Positions 1 through 12,162 are shown, counted from the stretch's first letter. The stretch is 64,000 bases of DNA from Solea solea (GCF_958295425.1 NC_081147.1:3803290-3867289); one strand, 5' to 3'. Notes: generated by a model not told the origin, from the letters alone. A program made the numbers and translations.

Positions 1-1369
1 TTTGGTCTTATACATTTGTTAAGCACAAATAAAATGACAAAGCCTCAAATAAGGTACCGTCACCATTCCAATACCTCGTACCTGGATAGTGTGCCAGGTT
101 TTCCACAAGCATATCATCCATAACTCAATCCACATCAAGCAGTATTGTGCAAAAATAACTTAACAATATATCAGATTTTATGAATGTTCTCACTATCAGC
201 AACAGCAACCTCTCCCTGCAGAAAATATTGTGATCTATTACTTCCTGTGTTTTTCCCCACCATTTCCTATAGCCTTGTGTCATATACTGCTCTGCTACAT
301 GGCAACAACGTGCCCCCTGTGGTACAAAAGGCAACAACAGGAACATGTAAACAGGGTTAGATGAAGAAGTAAAAGCAGCAGCATGTAGCCTTGAATGACT
401 TCTGTGAGGTAAGACCAAGTCAACAACTCTAACAATGCACATGATTTGTTTTTCATTTTATCAGGGCAAGTATTCATTGTATTTCTGTCTTCATTTATCC
501 ATACAGCACAGGCTCATTGATCATGTAGTCCCATTATAGCAAGACGCTCTCTTGACCACTCGTCCATCGATTCATTGACAGGGTTTGAGTGACAAGTCCG
601 TATTTGAATAGCTGGCCGACAAGAAAGATAGTTGGAAAGAGGAGTTAGATTCAGGTCATCAGGGTTTCATTCTTATGGTACTGAAGCCAATTTGGAATAA
701 GTGTAAAAGCACGCTACTTTTTCAACAATAATTTAATTGTGGAATATTTGCAGGACCAAAGGCTGTACGGCTTCATACTCTTGAGTTCTGGAATTTTGAT
801 GAGCAGTCTCTCTAAACAATTTGGCGCCCAAGGCAATATTTTATTCCACTGCCAATTTACATGCACTCACCCAAGAAACTCAATAGCTTTGTCTTTGAAA
901 TGTTATTTTACTTTAAGAAATTGAGTCACCCAATGAAAACAGTTAACAAGAAGCAGCATGCATTAGAAATAAAGAAATACAAAACAATTGAAATACAATA
1001 TTACTTGCCTTCACAAAAGATTGACATAAATTATTAATACAATATAAAAACAGCATTGCACATTTTGCATTGAGTGTAACAAACATATTACAAAAAAGGG
1101 ATTTTACAAAGACCTTTAGTGATGCTAGAGGTCTTTACATATTTGTATGTTATAATAGATAGGGATTTATTAAGAACATTTTTTTTTTTCATTATCAAAC
1201 AATGATAATTGTTTGTGATGTTTGTGATGTGATATATATATATCGCAAAACTTCTTACGAGTATGGAAACAGGTAGAGAGGACATTATACTAGACCTACA
1301 CTATCCTGATTAACTTCTACTCCAGAGAGTCACTGAAAAGTGTACTGGAATGACTGTACTGTTCTTTAA
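1..1369. other. Gene-free AT-rich stretch
   Basis: No coding, RNA-gene or mobile-element signal was recognised here. Open frames are short and lack recognisable protein motifs. There are short T and TA runs near 1180-1240. Confidence 0.5.
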
Positions 1370-1470
1370 GGTATGAAAGTGTGAATGAATGGATGAATGG
1401 CAAAACTCTATTGTAAAGCAGCTTTGAGTGGTCATCAAGACTAGAAAAGAATAAATACAAACCATTTCCC
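1370..1470 (-). repeat. Fragment of a common fish dispersed repeat
   Basis: The text has the pattern 'GTGTGAATGAATGGATGAATGG ... AAAGCAGCTTTGAGTGGTCAT', split here by unrelated bases. It resembles a repeat widespread in fish DNA in which a 'gcgctttgagtg' motif sits beside gaatg repeats. Recognised from memory of the motif only, so the family name is left open. Confidence 0.45.
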
Positions 1471-3245
1471 ATAACATTAGCATTAGGAATGAACAGTAAT
1501 GTGAATCATTGCTGGGTTAACGTTGCTATGGTAAAATTAGTCCATGATTTACCAAGAGTTAAACGCAAAATCTGTTGCTTCGTCTTCTTCTGCTTGCTGT
1601 TAGCACACTCTCTGGTTCTTTTCCCGTTAACCTGTCTCCGTCTTTTTTGGCACAACATCTAACCACACATTTATGATGAAAACAACCAGCAAAGTGACAA
1701 GCTGTCTGACATTTTTACGTGTTGTCCAGTAAATACGTCAATTGAGGTGAACAGCGTTATTGCTTGCCACAGGGCATTACCTTGGTTGTGACATCGGCTA
1801 CTAGAGCTCTGTACTTTATGACGTCGGACATGGAAGATTATAAACTTTTCAACAAAAGCATTGAGTCAGCAGTTAGTATGGAACTGGCATTGAATGTATG
1901 GTATGTGTATCCTTCAACTATAAGTTCACATGTACTCCAGACCACACAGCAACAAGATTGTCAAACTTGATCATTGTATGTTTGAAAATGACACATTCCA
2001 ATGCATATGAACACAAAACATGTGCATAATATTTCTTAATTAACTTATAGAATTACTTTTGTTGCACTGTCTTTGGTTTAAACACTTTTACATTTTGAGT
2101 GAATACTAAAAACATGGATAAAGGAACACGTGTGGATATTTTTTTTACCCTCATGATGTCTTGACTTCATTGACTGACCCAATCGTGACCTCAGAGATTT
2201 GTGTGCATGTGTCAGCGTGAGAGTGTGTATGCGTGCGCATTTGGTGTTGATTCATAGCTCTTCTTAGCGTTAAAGCTAGCTGAAGGGCACCGCTAATGGA
2301 CCAGGGACAGTGGCAGCCATATTTCTACCACCGGGGCTGCACTTATCACACATCTCCACCACTCAGAACCTCAGGAGCAGCCATGGCTAGATAAATTGTT
2401 CAAGGCACAACTGCTGAAACCTCTCCAGTGAAGGACCCAAGCTTAAAATTTATGATGCGGTGACTCACCCGACCAGGGCCAAGGCTTGTTTAAACGCAGC
2501 GTCTCCACCGTGTGGGGACCCAGTAAAAGCGCCGACAAGACCCATTTATAATCCCAGGCCCTGGAGCAAATCAAGATTTTAAGTGAAGTCCTTCTGTTAC
2601 TGTAAGTCTAGCAACAGCACCACAACTGAAAAGCTTTTGAAATGCTTCTACGCGAGAACTATTCAACTAGAAGCCCGGTGGCCGGATGGAGCCCGTTTTT
2701 CCAAAGCCTGTGAGCTCTCTGTAAATTAAGCTGAATGTATGATAAAAGTCACTCCTTCAACAGGAGTCACTCATGCTGCTGAGCTGGCGATGCCTTTGCC
2801 AAGCTAAAGCGATCCAAAGTTGACTAAGAAAATCGCGAATGGACAGAGAAATATTTAGTTACCAGTTTACCAGCAAGTACAAGCACCAAACCGGTGTGTT
2901 TATTGTGCAATGACTGCATTTCTGTGCTAAAAGAGGCACTTCAAGTCAAATCATGGCTCATTTTCAAAAGGTAAAATAAAGGTAAAATAAAACTTCAATA
3001 AACTTAAATGTTAAATAATGCACCAATATGATTTAATGCCTCACCTCATAAAATTCCAGACTTTTAAAGACTTTATAAGACCTTAAATATCAATAATGAA
3101 ATGTATGATATTTTAAGACTTTTCAAGGACCCTGTTTTGATCGACAGCCTTGAGTGTTGTTTGATTGGCAGGGAGCTGTGTCCCAGGGGGATCTGGACGG
3201 AACCCGATGAGAGAGCAGCTCCAGTTGAAGCACATATGCACACAC
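1471..3245. other. No gene seen; GC-richer patch and possible transposon remnant
   Basis: Between about 2,280 and 2,900 the base composition is less AT-rich than the surroundings, but no protein motif is visible in any frame. Around 3,040-3,130 a motif of the type 'TTTAAGACTTTTCAAGGACC' occurs, often seen in degraded fish hAT-type elements. No ends or target-site duplication could be set. Confidence 0.35.
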
Positions 3246-3248
3246 TTA

Positions 3249-3316
<68 letters not shown>

Positions 3317-3317
3317 A
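3246..3317. repeat. (TA)n microsatellite
   Basis: About 70 bp of almost pure TA dinucleotide with two interruptions. It creates spurious tyrosine/isoleucine-rich open frames on both strands. Confidence 0.95.
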
Positions 3318-3789
3318 AAATACACACACAAGCAAAACTCTCTGATTTTAGTGAAAAATAATGAAAAGGTTCACCCAGTGAGTCCACAAACCCTGAATAT
3401 TACATAAATCCCACACTTAGCACAGGTGACATGTTGTAAACCAATCATGACACTTCTGCCACTGTCTATTTTTGAAATGGCTAGTTGTTGCAAGGTGGTA
3501 AAAGCATCAGCACCAATGTGTTAATAACAGCTGAGATGTTGCAAAAAAAAAAAGGCTGAAGGGACCATAGTGATGCCAGTTTGATTTTTAACCAGTTCAT
3601 CCATTCACAACAGAGAGATCATGTTGTAGAAAGTGGAAGAGATGGTCATTCAGTGTGAAAACCTAACTCCACCGCACAGAACCGGATGCAGTAAAATTCA
3701 TATTTACACAAACACTACACGCCACAAGTGTCTTGCATCAGATCAAGGATCTAAAGTGACTCATTTGAATTCGACAGACACATAGTCAT

Positions 3790-3809
3790 AGTGTGTGTGT
3801 GTGTGTGTG
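3790..3809. repeat. (GT)n microsatellite
   Basis: Ten GT units, followed by GA-rich sequence to about 3,850. Confidence 0.9.
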
Positions 3810-4067
3810 AGTGTGTAAATGTGAGAAAGAGAGAGAGGGAGGTGGGGGGGTTGATATGTGACCTCAAGATATGAGATTTCTGAGGAAAACACTATATTTA
3901 TGGTTCAATATTGTTGAGCAATAACTGTTTAAAATGAAAGAAGTGTAACAGGTGGATATAGAAGGAGGATAGTGTGTCCTGGGGTTAGACAGAGACAGGA
4001 GGGAATAGACAGCAAAGAGGAGGAGAGGTAAAGGAAACAAGGAGAGAGAGAGAGAGAGTACCCTCTG

Positions 4068-4345
4068 GTTTCCAGTGGTGGCTCATCGGTAGGGGGCGCT
4101 AGGGTGCTGCCCTACCTGTCCACCATGAAGAAGAGTGTTTTAATCTTAATTAATGCACCAGTAGGGGTTTTGGCACATCCTACTGCTGAAAACTAACTTT
4201 TACAACCTACACCTGCACAACAAAAATCTCTTTTGGTTTCCTAGCACAAAAAGAGAGACAGACAGCTACAGCTCAATTACAAAAGAAAATAGTGAAAAAG
4301 ACACAAAATAGTCTGTTGTGAGTGATATAAGAACACTCAAACCAA
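4068..4345. repeat. Possible hAT-like repeat fragment
   Basis: Starts with a 'CAGTGGTGGCTCATCGGTAG' type end followed by 'GGGGGCGCTAGGGTGCTGCC', which can fold back on itself (TAGGG...CCCTA). This resembles ends of dispersed elements common in fish. The far end was not found, so the extent is approximate. Confidence 0.35.
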
Positions 4346-4367
4346 CACACACACACACACACACACT
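4344..4367. repeat. (CA)n microsatellite
   Basis: Twelve CA units in a row. Confidence 0.9.
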
Positions 4368-4399
4368 GAACAAAGAGTGATGTGATAACACCTATATAT

Positions 4400-6449
4400 C
4401 TTCTCTGCTATTGCAGCTCTGATCTTTAATATGAAGTGAGTGATAGTGTGTATTTGCTCCGTTATTGTTTTTCCTCCTCAACCAGTTGACGTGGATGTAG
4501 GAAATGCTGCTGATGTCAGTGATCTTCACACATAATGTTTCTCCAGCTCCCTGACTGACAATGCTGGAAAGTTTCCTACACTTTTTCTTTATGTTTCTCC
4601 ATCAGCAACCATGAACTGTGTGTGCCATCATGACGCAATAAGACTGGTCACAACACGGCCATATATCTCTCTGGCTGTGTGCATCTACCTTCAAAAATCA
4701 TGTCATGGGAGGAAGCAATTTGAGTCAGCATCCAGTGATGATGAGCTGGTGCTCAGTCATTTTATTTTATAAAAAGAAAAAGCACTACCTGAGTAGAGTA
4801 AGGTCTTATCCTCACGGAAATGGAACAAAACGTAAATGTAGGCATCATTTCGGGAAATGTCTTAGTCCACGCGAACATTTTTCACATACCACATGACCGT
4901 GATACGAAAAAGGGAACATGATGCATCGAAACACTGTTCTGGGGGAACAATTTGCACTGCTATAGGGATTAGGTGAAAAGGTAATTTGCAAGGAGCGTTT
5001 TACTCCACCACTTTAGTAGGAAACGCGTGTCAGAGAACCAAGAGCTGCACCTCTCTCTCACTGGAACACACACTCATGCTCATGCACAAAAAATCCCACT
5101 TTATATAGAAGAAAAAATGAGAGTGTGATGCAGAGAGGAGGAGAGCATGGTGAGAAGGGGAGAAGAGCGTAAGAGAAGAGGGAATGAGAAAGGATGAGGA
5201 GGAGACAGAATACAATATCAGCCCTGTTTTTAAATGCTAAATATTCATTTATTTCCTGCTACTGTCAGAATGCCGCGGGGTTGGCGGGCAAGACTGTCAG
5301 CTGGCCTGTTCGACTATACCATTTAAATGGCCCTTGAAATTAATCCCATTATTAAAATTGGGATTAAAAAAAAGTATGTGTTAGCTCTCTTTCTTCCTTT
5401 CAGTGTCCACCTCAGAAGTTTCTTTGAATTGACAATAAACTCGGCCGCCAACTGTGAACTCCACAAAAATCCAATATTTGTGCAGCGGGTGTGATCATCT
5501 GAGGCTCAGAGAACCTCAGCCCCGCCCACCCCCTGTTGCTCTTGACCTCTGTTGAAGGAATTTCCAAGAAATAAACTGTGGCTTTCGAGGACACAAGATG
5601 GAGAGACGGCAAGAGTTAGAGAGACAGGAACAAAAATAGTGACAGAGAGCGAGCGTCTCACTCACACACACACACACAGCGAGTCCTCCGAGGAGAAGTT
5701 AGGATGAGATTCATATGCGATGGAGGAGCTAAGGGGGGGGGGAATCGAAATTACAGTTGCACAGAACTTAAAGTAATGCCTATTTATGGGAGCAATTTTC
5801 ATATTCATGCAATATTTCACGCTCGACACACACATGCCCCCACCCAACACAAGAAGCTCTACATTCCCCGCAGAATAAACACTGAGTGGGGACAATTTAG
5901 CCGGCACATTGCATAAGTCATGGAGTGATCTGAAAATAGAGAAGAAAAAGAATTGCATTTTAAAATATAAACACCACCAAAAAAAGATAGGGCCCTTTAT
6001 GCCTTATTAGTATTTAAAGGTACAATGTGTATTGTATTCTATATCTTTTTTTAAACTGTTATTGTTTTGTCTTCTTGAATGACATATTACATATACATAA
6101 CTTAATAATATACACATTACAGTGACAGCCTTGTGTCAACTGTGCTAGACTTCAACTATATCATGTCGCGCGTGATACATACTGTAAAACAATTATTAAC
6201 CCATTTCCACCGTGATGAATGCACAGGCATGCCTGTTAGCACTGTGGGCAAATACATCCCATAATTAAGGCTCAGCTTTTCTATAAACGTGTTCACTCGC
6301 CAACCCTATGATAAGGCTGATTATAGACTGTTTTACCATTGGAATATTGAGTGGGTAAAGGTGGACAGACATATACCAGATTAATTCACCACTTTCACAT
6401 CCTTACTCTAACCATTGAACATGTCTTCACCTTAAATTGTAATAACTGA
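4400..6449. other. No gene seen
   Basis: Several short open frames of 60-100 codons exist but none shows domain motifs. Low-complexity sequence includes a purine-rich GA patch near 5,110-5,210, a CA run at 5,663-5,678 and a G run at 5,733-5,741. Confidence 0.5.
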
Positions 6450-6570
6450 TATTATGGGACTTCCTTATTGTCCCCATAAGGACGACAAGTCCCCATAACG
6501 TGACTGTGTGAACAGATTTAGGTCACCACAACATGGGTAAAACCTGAAACACACAAACACACGCATGGTT
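6450..6570. repeat. Fragment of a fish 'GTCCCCA' dispersed repeat
   Basis: Repeated GTCCCCATAAGGA / GTCCCCATAA motifs and 'GGTCACCACAACATGGGTAA' match the feel of a short interspersed repeat frequent in fish DNA. It is too degraded to set ends. Confidence 0.4.
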
Positions 6571-6934
6571 GAACTCTGGATTGATGAAAGTATTTGCACT
6601 GCTCTGGCTGTTTTCATATGCAAATCCTGCTGAGTCGAGAGGCTCAGTAAATTACCCAGCTGTTCCACCCCACATCTGGATGTGGATTTGTTGGGTTTCT
6701 GTATGACTGTGTACTGAAGGGCTTTATAGCTCTGTGTCTGCTAACAGGTGTTTTGTTGAGGCTGTTATCAGTAATCTCATGCACACACACACAGACAGAC
6801 ACACACACTTTCCACTTCATAATCATGGTAAAGTTCAGATGTTTGGGGATGTACTTTACATGTTTGAGAGGTGCACTGACTGTCTCTCGCTCCCCCTCTT
6901 TCTCACACACCCACAAACACTCACTCTCACTGTC

Positions 6935-7145
6935 TACCACTTTATCCTCCGCATGCGGGTGGCTGACATAGGTCAAAAGGTCACCAGTCCATCGCAAGGC
7001 CAACAAAGAGAAGTCTTTCACACCTGCGGTCAATTAACATAAAGAGTGTCCAGTTAACCATGTTTTTTGGGCTGTGGGAGGAAGCTCGATGGAGAGAGCC
7101 CACACTCTTGCTGTGAGGCAACACTGCTAGCCACTGCTGCACCAG
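6935..7145 (-). repeat. tRNA-headed SINE-like fish repeat, minus copy
   Basis: Read on the minus strand, it begins with a tRNA-like head (GTGCAGCAGTGGCTAGCAGT..., 'GCCTCACAGC') and continues through the 'CTTCCTCCCACAG' and 'GGTCAATTAA'-type blocks to the 'AGGATAAAG' tail. The same family recurs at 7.4, 9.9, 10.3, 11.9, 14.0, 23.2, 43.2 and 43.8 kb. The copy is diverged and its middle is shortened. Confidence 0.65.
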
Positions 7146-7364
7146 TGACACACTCTGTCTGCACTTTTTGGTAATAAAAAAACTGCAATAAGATTATTTT
7201 TCCTCGCTGTTTCAGCATCTATTTCTGTTGAATATGTGGCAAACACATCACATTCGGTTCCTTTTTCAAAGTAAAAGCACTCCACCTGTTTTTTTTTTGC
7301 AGGAATGTTTTATTGTGAAATATATGTAGAACCGAGATCTGGATTTTTGTTGAGTACAGGAGTT

Positions 7365-7373
7365 TTTATTCTC

Positions 7374-7411
<38 letters not shown>

Positions 7412-7605
7412 TTATCTCCGGGTTCTCCGGCTTCCTCCCGCAGTCCAAAAACATGCAATATGGGGAATATGAGAGTGGGTGGTTGTTTGTATGTGGCCCT
7501 GTGATCTGTCCAGGGTGTACCCTGCCTATTGCCCTATGTCAGCTGAGATGCGCACAGCTCCCCCCTCATGTGAAGGATAAAGTTGAAGAAGATGGATGGA
7601 TGCAG
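7365..7605 (+). repeat. tRNA-headed SINE-like fish repeat, plus copy with internal GT microsatellite
   Basis: Contains the conserved blocks 'TCTCCGGGTTCTCCGGCTTC', 'CAGTCCAAAAACATGCA', 'GTCCAGGGTGTACCCTGCC' and 'ATGTCAGCTGAGAT', and ends in GATGGATGGA. The (GT)n run at 7,377-7,409 lies where the family normally has a short GTGTG stretch, so the microsatellite has grown inside the repeat. It faces the minus copy at 6,935-7,145. Confidence 0.7.
7377..7409. repeat. (GT)n microsatellite
   Basis: About 16 uninterrupted GT units within the SINE-like repeat. Confidence 0.95.
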
Positions 7606-7610
7606 GGACA

Positions 7611-9230
7611 GAAGTATTTAGGATTATTTAAAAGTATTCTTATGATTGTCAAAGTGCATAACAGAAGCTCCACAGCAGCTCTGTTCCTTGAGTGGGTTAA
7701 AAGCACCATAGTCAGTATAATGGTGTCACAGTTAACGCATTGACTTGGTGCTAAAGAGCTGAGTTTGACTTTGAAACACCTTGAGACACGGAGATCCGGT
7801 TTTGGTCTCGAGGACTGTTTGTCAGCTTCTCTCACAAGGCTACTCTTAAAGCAGCCATAGCATCTGCTTAACCAATGATCTGCCCTATGTTACATGTTCA
7901 CACTTCAGAGATAATCTGGTGTGTTTGATTGGCAATAATCACCTCTCTTCAATCGTTTATGCTAGAGACGTTTATTTCAGATGACCTGTGTTTGACATAA
8001 TAGGTCATATTTTAATTTGATGCCTCATTTTCATCTTAATTTCCCTTTGCCCACTCCGTGCCGTGAGTGCTGCCTGCAGCACGAACACATGCACACATGC
8101 AGCTTCTAAATCTGTCTAACATGTCACAAACACTGCACGTCCTGTTCTTGTTTGAAAAAGCACTCTAGCATTTCATTTCCCTAAATCCACTTCTTTTTTT
8201 CTTCAAAGAGGCTTTTCTTGGGAAAAAATTTGCAGGATTGACAGTTGCACAGCTTCATACCAAAGAATCCAGGTATGTCGTTAAGTGCTGAAAAGCATCT
8301 GGAGTAGATAAAAGTATATTTCATGATTTTCCAAAAAACAAACCTCAATGTAAAACACGGCAGAAACACCACCGCGGCTCTGCAGCAGGCTCGCTCCATG
8401 TGAGAAACAACAAAGCTTGATGAGACGCAGCAGATCAATGCAGCTGCTGTAACTCACTGCACCAGCAACTAGTGAGAACCCAAAAGAGACAGATAACAGA
8501 TGAGTCTGTTCTTAAATAAAACGACCCGAAAAAAGGTGTACTGTGCAGCTGCTATTTTACCAAATTGGATTAGGAGATCGACAGATTCATACATTCATTC
8601 AACATGAAAAAGATCAGAGCAGATTAGAGGCCAACAAATGAGTCGAGACATGTCTACTTTTACATAGCCAATACTCAGTATTAGTATTGGTCCAATACTG
8701 GTCAAAATCACTGGATCTGATATCAGACAGATAATGTAAAAGCTGATACCATCCAAAAATCCTGATTATTGCATGCTTCACTATGCATATAAATATGTAT
8801 ATTAACATCCTTTTAACAGTCGCTTACCATCCACTGCTGTTGGCTTGTTACTGTTGCAGCATTTCATTTTAATTTTAAAAATTAAAACAGCGCAACATGA
8901 AATATGTTAATTAAAAAACATGAAATCGACAAAATGATATGTAAAAAAAGTCACTTAATAACACTTTAATTTACATCCTATGTATAGACAATTTAATTGT
9001 TTCCAACAGACATAAGTATCCTTCATTTAACATTAACATCATCACTTGAAATAATAATTAGATTTAACCTTCTCAAGCATACTTGCAAACAATTATTATT
9101 ATTATATGTAAATAATAATCCAATTATATAAATGGTTAACCTATTTTAGACTAAAAAAATCTACACCGTCATATTAAAACACGTTTTTAAAGCGACGACA
9201 GACAGTCAATTGACGAACACATGTGTTGGT
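7611..9230. other. No gene seen
   Basis: No motifs were found in the short open frames. A decayed piece near 8,660-8,770 carries a 'CAGTATTAGTATTGGTCCAATAC' feel with an inverted TATTGG/CCAATA core, resembling interiors of fish hAT-type elements. The 8,860-9,180 interval is strongly AT-rich. Confidence 0.45.
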
Positions 9231-9233
9231 AGT

Positions 9234-9304
9234 CCATTAAAAATGGTTACATTACCATAGTATATATTTAATGTATACTATGGTAATGTCACCATTTTTA
9301 ATGG
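9234..9304. repeat. Long near-perfect inverted repeat (hairpin)
   Basis: Two 31-nt arms (9,234-9,264 and 9,274-9,304) are reverse complements with a single mismatch (T at 9,248 against C at 9,290), separated by a 9-nt loop. The arms begin CCATTAAAAATGG and end CATAGTATA. An RNA copy in either direction would form a microRNA-precursor-like stem. It could equally be a tiny palindromic transposon remnant. Confidence 0.85.
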
Positions 9305-9698
9305 CAATTAACCAACTGCCATTTACACTGTGCATTTCTAATCAGGGAAAACAGGCAGTGATCTTGTTACAGCAACTGATATAATTTGCATGGTGGGTAT
9401 CACAGTAGTATAAATAATGATTACATATTTGTATGGAAAAAAATCAATAGCATGAGAGCCATAATACAAACACCCACAATCAGTCGATCAGTTTTAGCCA
9501 ACAAGTTTAAAGCAGTCTGAGAGTAAAATCTGTCTTCTACATGAGTCAGAGAGATGATCATAACAACCTTCAACTTACTTTCTCTGCTCACTCATACAGT
9601 TTGAACAGCTCTTAATGAGACAGGATTATAACGAATGACAAAAAGTACAAGTTGGAATGGAAAAAGAAGACGCTGAAAGTGATAATTAGGCACCTGCA

Positions 9699-9722
9699 AA
9701 CACACACACACACACACATACA
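9699..9722. repeat. (CA)n microsatellite
   Basis: A run of CA units interrupted by one TA. Confidence 0.85.
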
Positions 9723-9864
9723 CACCTGTGCAATCACTAAAGTCAATTATTTCTGGGCACATTTTCTTTCTAATTATACTTAATGAGGAGCTGAATCTCA
9801 GTCCATATGAATAACTTAAAGCACAATGGTGGGCCCAAACACCCACGAGAGAGAGTCATTCATA

Positions 9865-9960
9865 CCACTTATCCTCTTAGGGGTCGTGGGATAAAAGGCG
9901 ACATAGCAGCAAGAAAGCAGGGTTCACCCTGCACAGGGCCAACATAGACACAGTGCATTT
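9865..9960 (-). repeat. SINE-like fish repeat, short minus fragment
   Basis: 'TTATCCTCTTAGGGGTCGTGG' and 'GTTCACCCTGCACAGGGCCAA' (each split by small changes) match the tail of the tRNA-headed repeat read on the minus strand. Confidence 0.5.
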
Positions 9961-10261
9961 CCATGCACAGTTAAGTTAACATAACTTACACTGTTGTCCC
10001 AGTATACAAGCACTAGTGGAGAATCGATTTATTGGATGTTCAACTCCACTCCTTTAGGGAGCAAATATTCCCCCTTTCAGCTTGATAGTACTGGACAATT
10101 TTCAGTTTAGCATGCAATTGTACACCATTTCCTACCATTCATGAACTTTAAAATTTACAATTACTTAAGATGACAGAGCATAAAATGACTAATACAATAA
10201 ATATTTTTTTTTTTTTTTTCCAGTGTCATGCAAAAATGCTGACGGACAAACAACCATTCTG

Positions 10262-10350
10262 ACTTAAAATCACACCACGTGTAATCAACCTAATCCAGTC
10301 TACATGTCTTTGGACTGTGGGGAGAACATGCAATCTCTGAGGCTGTCCTC
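10262..10350 (-). repeat. SINE-like fish repeat, short minus fragment
   Basis: The block 'ATGTCTTTGGACTGTGGGG' followed by 'GAGAACATGCAA' is the middle part of the tRNA-headed repeat on the minus strand. Confidence 0.5.
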
Positions 10351-10471
10351 CAATGAAATGTACATATAGGTCGTATGCAGGAATTAGAATTATTAATAAA
10401 CCAGCGCCCCTAGCGGCTGTATATATGACAGCAACCTGGTACCTTGGAAGTGGTATCTAGTAGCTTCGCCA

Positions 10472-10541
10472 AAGTCGGCTCAGTGACGAGAGCACTGCAC
10501 CGGAGTGTGGTCGACAAGGGTTTGACTCCCTATACCGACTT
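10472..10541 (+). other. tRNA-like sequence followed by a T run (pseudo-tRNA or SINE head)
   Basis: The ends AAGTCGG and CCGACTT pair perfectly as a 7-bp acceptor stem. In between are a CTC/GAG D-like stem, a GCACT/AGTGT anticodon-like stem with a 7-nt loop, and an AGGG/CCCT stem around TTTGACT that resembles a TΨC arm and B box. TTTT follows directly (from 10,540) and again at 10,547. It lacks the usual two bases after the acceptor stem, and the anticodon loop has C instead of T before the would-be anticodon ACC, so it is unlikely to be a working tRNA. Pol III-transcribed SINE head is the best guess. Confidence 0.5.
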
Positions 10542-10582
10542 TTAAATTTTTACTGCCTAACCCTGTCTTTTTTGCCCTAACC

Positions 10583-11150
10583 TTAAAGGCAACATAGACA
10601 AAAGTTTCAGAACAAACAGTTCAGCCACTGCTGAGAAAATAGGGTTTTATTGTTTTCCTGGGCTCTGCGAAGCAGATCGGCACTTCCGTATGTTGATGTT
10701 GTCATCAGAAAACCTCACCACTCCTCTCACCACCGTAGCGGCTCCTGGTGCGGGCACTAGTCCGGGCACATCCGGTTGCGTACATTCAACCGCAGAAGAA
10801 GAAGAACTACTCTCGTTGTAGCTGCTGAGATGCAGAGCGTCCACCGTGCCAGAGGTGGAGCTGTGTATCTGAGAGCTGGCCTACCAATTACGTCACTTCC
10901 AGGTACCTGGCCAATCACAGGACAGTGGGAAACCTCTTGTTGGCTGGCCAATCACAACACAGTCCACGTTCTGGGGGTGTGGTTTTGGTCTGAAACAGCG
11001 CGGCTGACCAGAGCGTCAGTGAAGAGATATTTTGATCGGCTCGTTTGCAGCGACTAAGAGGTTTTTGACCATGAAAACAAGTTAATATATGTAAGTAGAC
11101 CTCCACAACTAACATATATGTGCGATACAAGCATTCAATGTCACCTTTAA
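10583..11150. mobile_element. TTAA-flanked non-autonomous DNA transposon, copy 1
   Basis: Bounded by TTAA at 10,583-10,586 and 11,147-11,150. The ends AGGCAACATAGA and the reverse complement of TCAATGTCACCT are near-matching inverted repeats. It lacks about 70 bp present after the left end in copies 2 and 3. The body is shared with the copies at 33.8 and 38.3 kb, including two 'GGCCAATCACA' boxes (10,909 and 10,947). A minus-strand open frame of about 65 codons is shared among copies simply because the DNA is shared. No transposase is encoded. TTAA target sites fit the piggyBac or Kolobok superfamilies; the AG...CT ends favour Kolobok-like. Confidence 0.75.
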
Positions 11151-11849
11151 CCTCAGTAACACATGTGCATTCCGATCTCTGCCCTCCACTGACCCCCCTG
11201 CACAACACCAGTTCCCCCCCTTTTTTTTAATTCTGCCCACTGAAGAATGTCTTCTCTTGTTTGTTTATTTATTTATTATGTATAATGTTCATATCACCTC
11301 AATAAGCTATCAACCTGTAAAATATGGCCATAATCTGTCAAATATTCTGTAAATCAGCATTTATCCATATCTCTATTAATATAGCGTATTCACTGCACCT
11401 TATCTGTATATAATAATCTGTGCAATATATTTGTATTTATAGCGCTCATTTATATTCATATTTGTTTTTTTATATTTATACTTATTCATAGAACATCCCA
11501 CTAATCCACCCATCCATATATGCCCAACAATTGCATATTACTCTCTGTAAAAAATCTACTTATATATACATATTCTTGCACTTTCTGCTTGTTGCATCTC
11601 TTGTGAGATGCAAACCTCATTTCATTACCTGAAACTTGTATTTGAGTAATGACAATAAAGTTGAATCTCATCTCATATTTGAGTTGAAAAATATCGCACT
11701 GGGTTACCGCACCGGAAAACTGAGATGTCTACATTTTCAAAACCAGCGCCCGAAACGACCCATAGTTACTTTTCAGGGGTTGGAAAAAACGACCCATAGT
11801 TATGTTTCAGTTGAAGTACAGGTTGCAATCTCTCCACAGAAATACCCTT

Positions 11850-11920
11850 GTTTGAACTGGGATTAGAACCCTCTTGGTGCGAGGTGACAATACCATGCCA
11901 CTGTGTGGCCCCTCTATTTG
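11850..11920 (-). repeat. tRNA-like head of a SINE-like repeat, minus fragment
   Basis: On the minus strand it reads CAGTGGCATGGTATTGTC (A-box region) and GGTTCTAATCCC (B-box region), as in heads of the fish SINE-like repeat. The rest of the element is missing. Confidence 0.5.
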
Positions 11921-12162
11921 ACATTGTAATATTAAACAGTCAAGATAAGCTTCATTGGAATCAAATGGAGCGTTAGGATCTGTGAGATAACCCACAATCA
12001 AAAATATGATACCATTCTATAAAGAGCAACAAACTTATACCATTGTTTATACGTCTGTGGAGTTTTAGCGTGATGGGAACAATGACATGGCAGACTGCCA
12101 CTCAGGTAGTGCATTAATATTAATATGTTAATATAAGACCAACGTGCAGTAAATTGTAAACT

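Noticed and set aside
3073..3387. Tyrosine/isoleucine-rich frames on both strands
   Set aside because: Direct product of the TA microsatellite.
10647..11208. Serine-rich minus-strand open frame conserved in three places (10.6, 33.9 and 38.4 kb)
   Set aside because: All three lie within copies of the same MITE, so shared DNA explains the similarity. The serine run is encoded by a GAA/GAAGAA purine tract that varies in length. No transposase motif.
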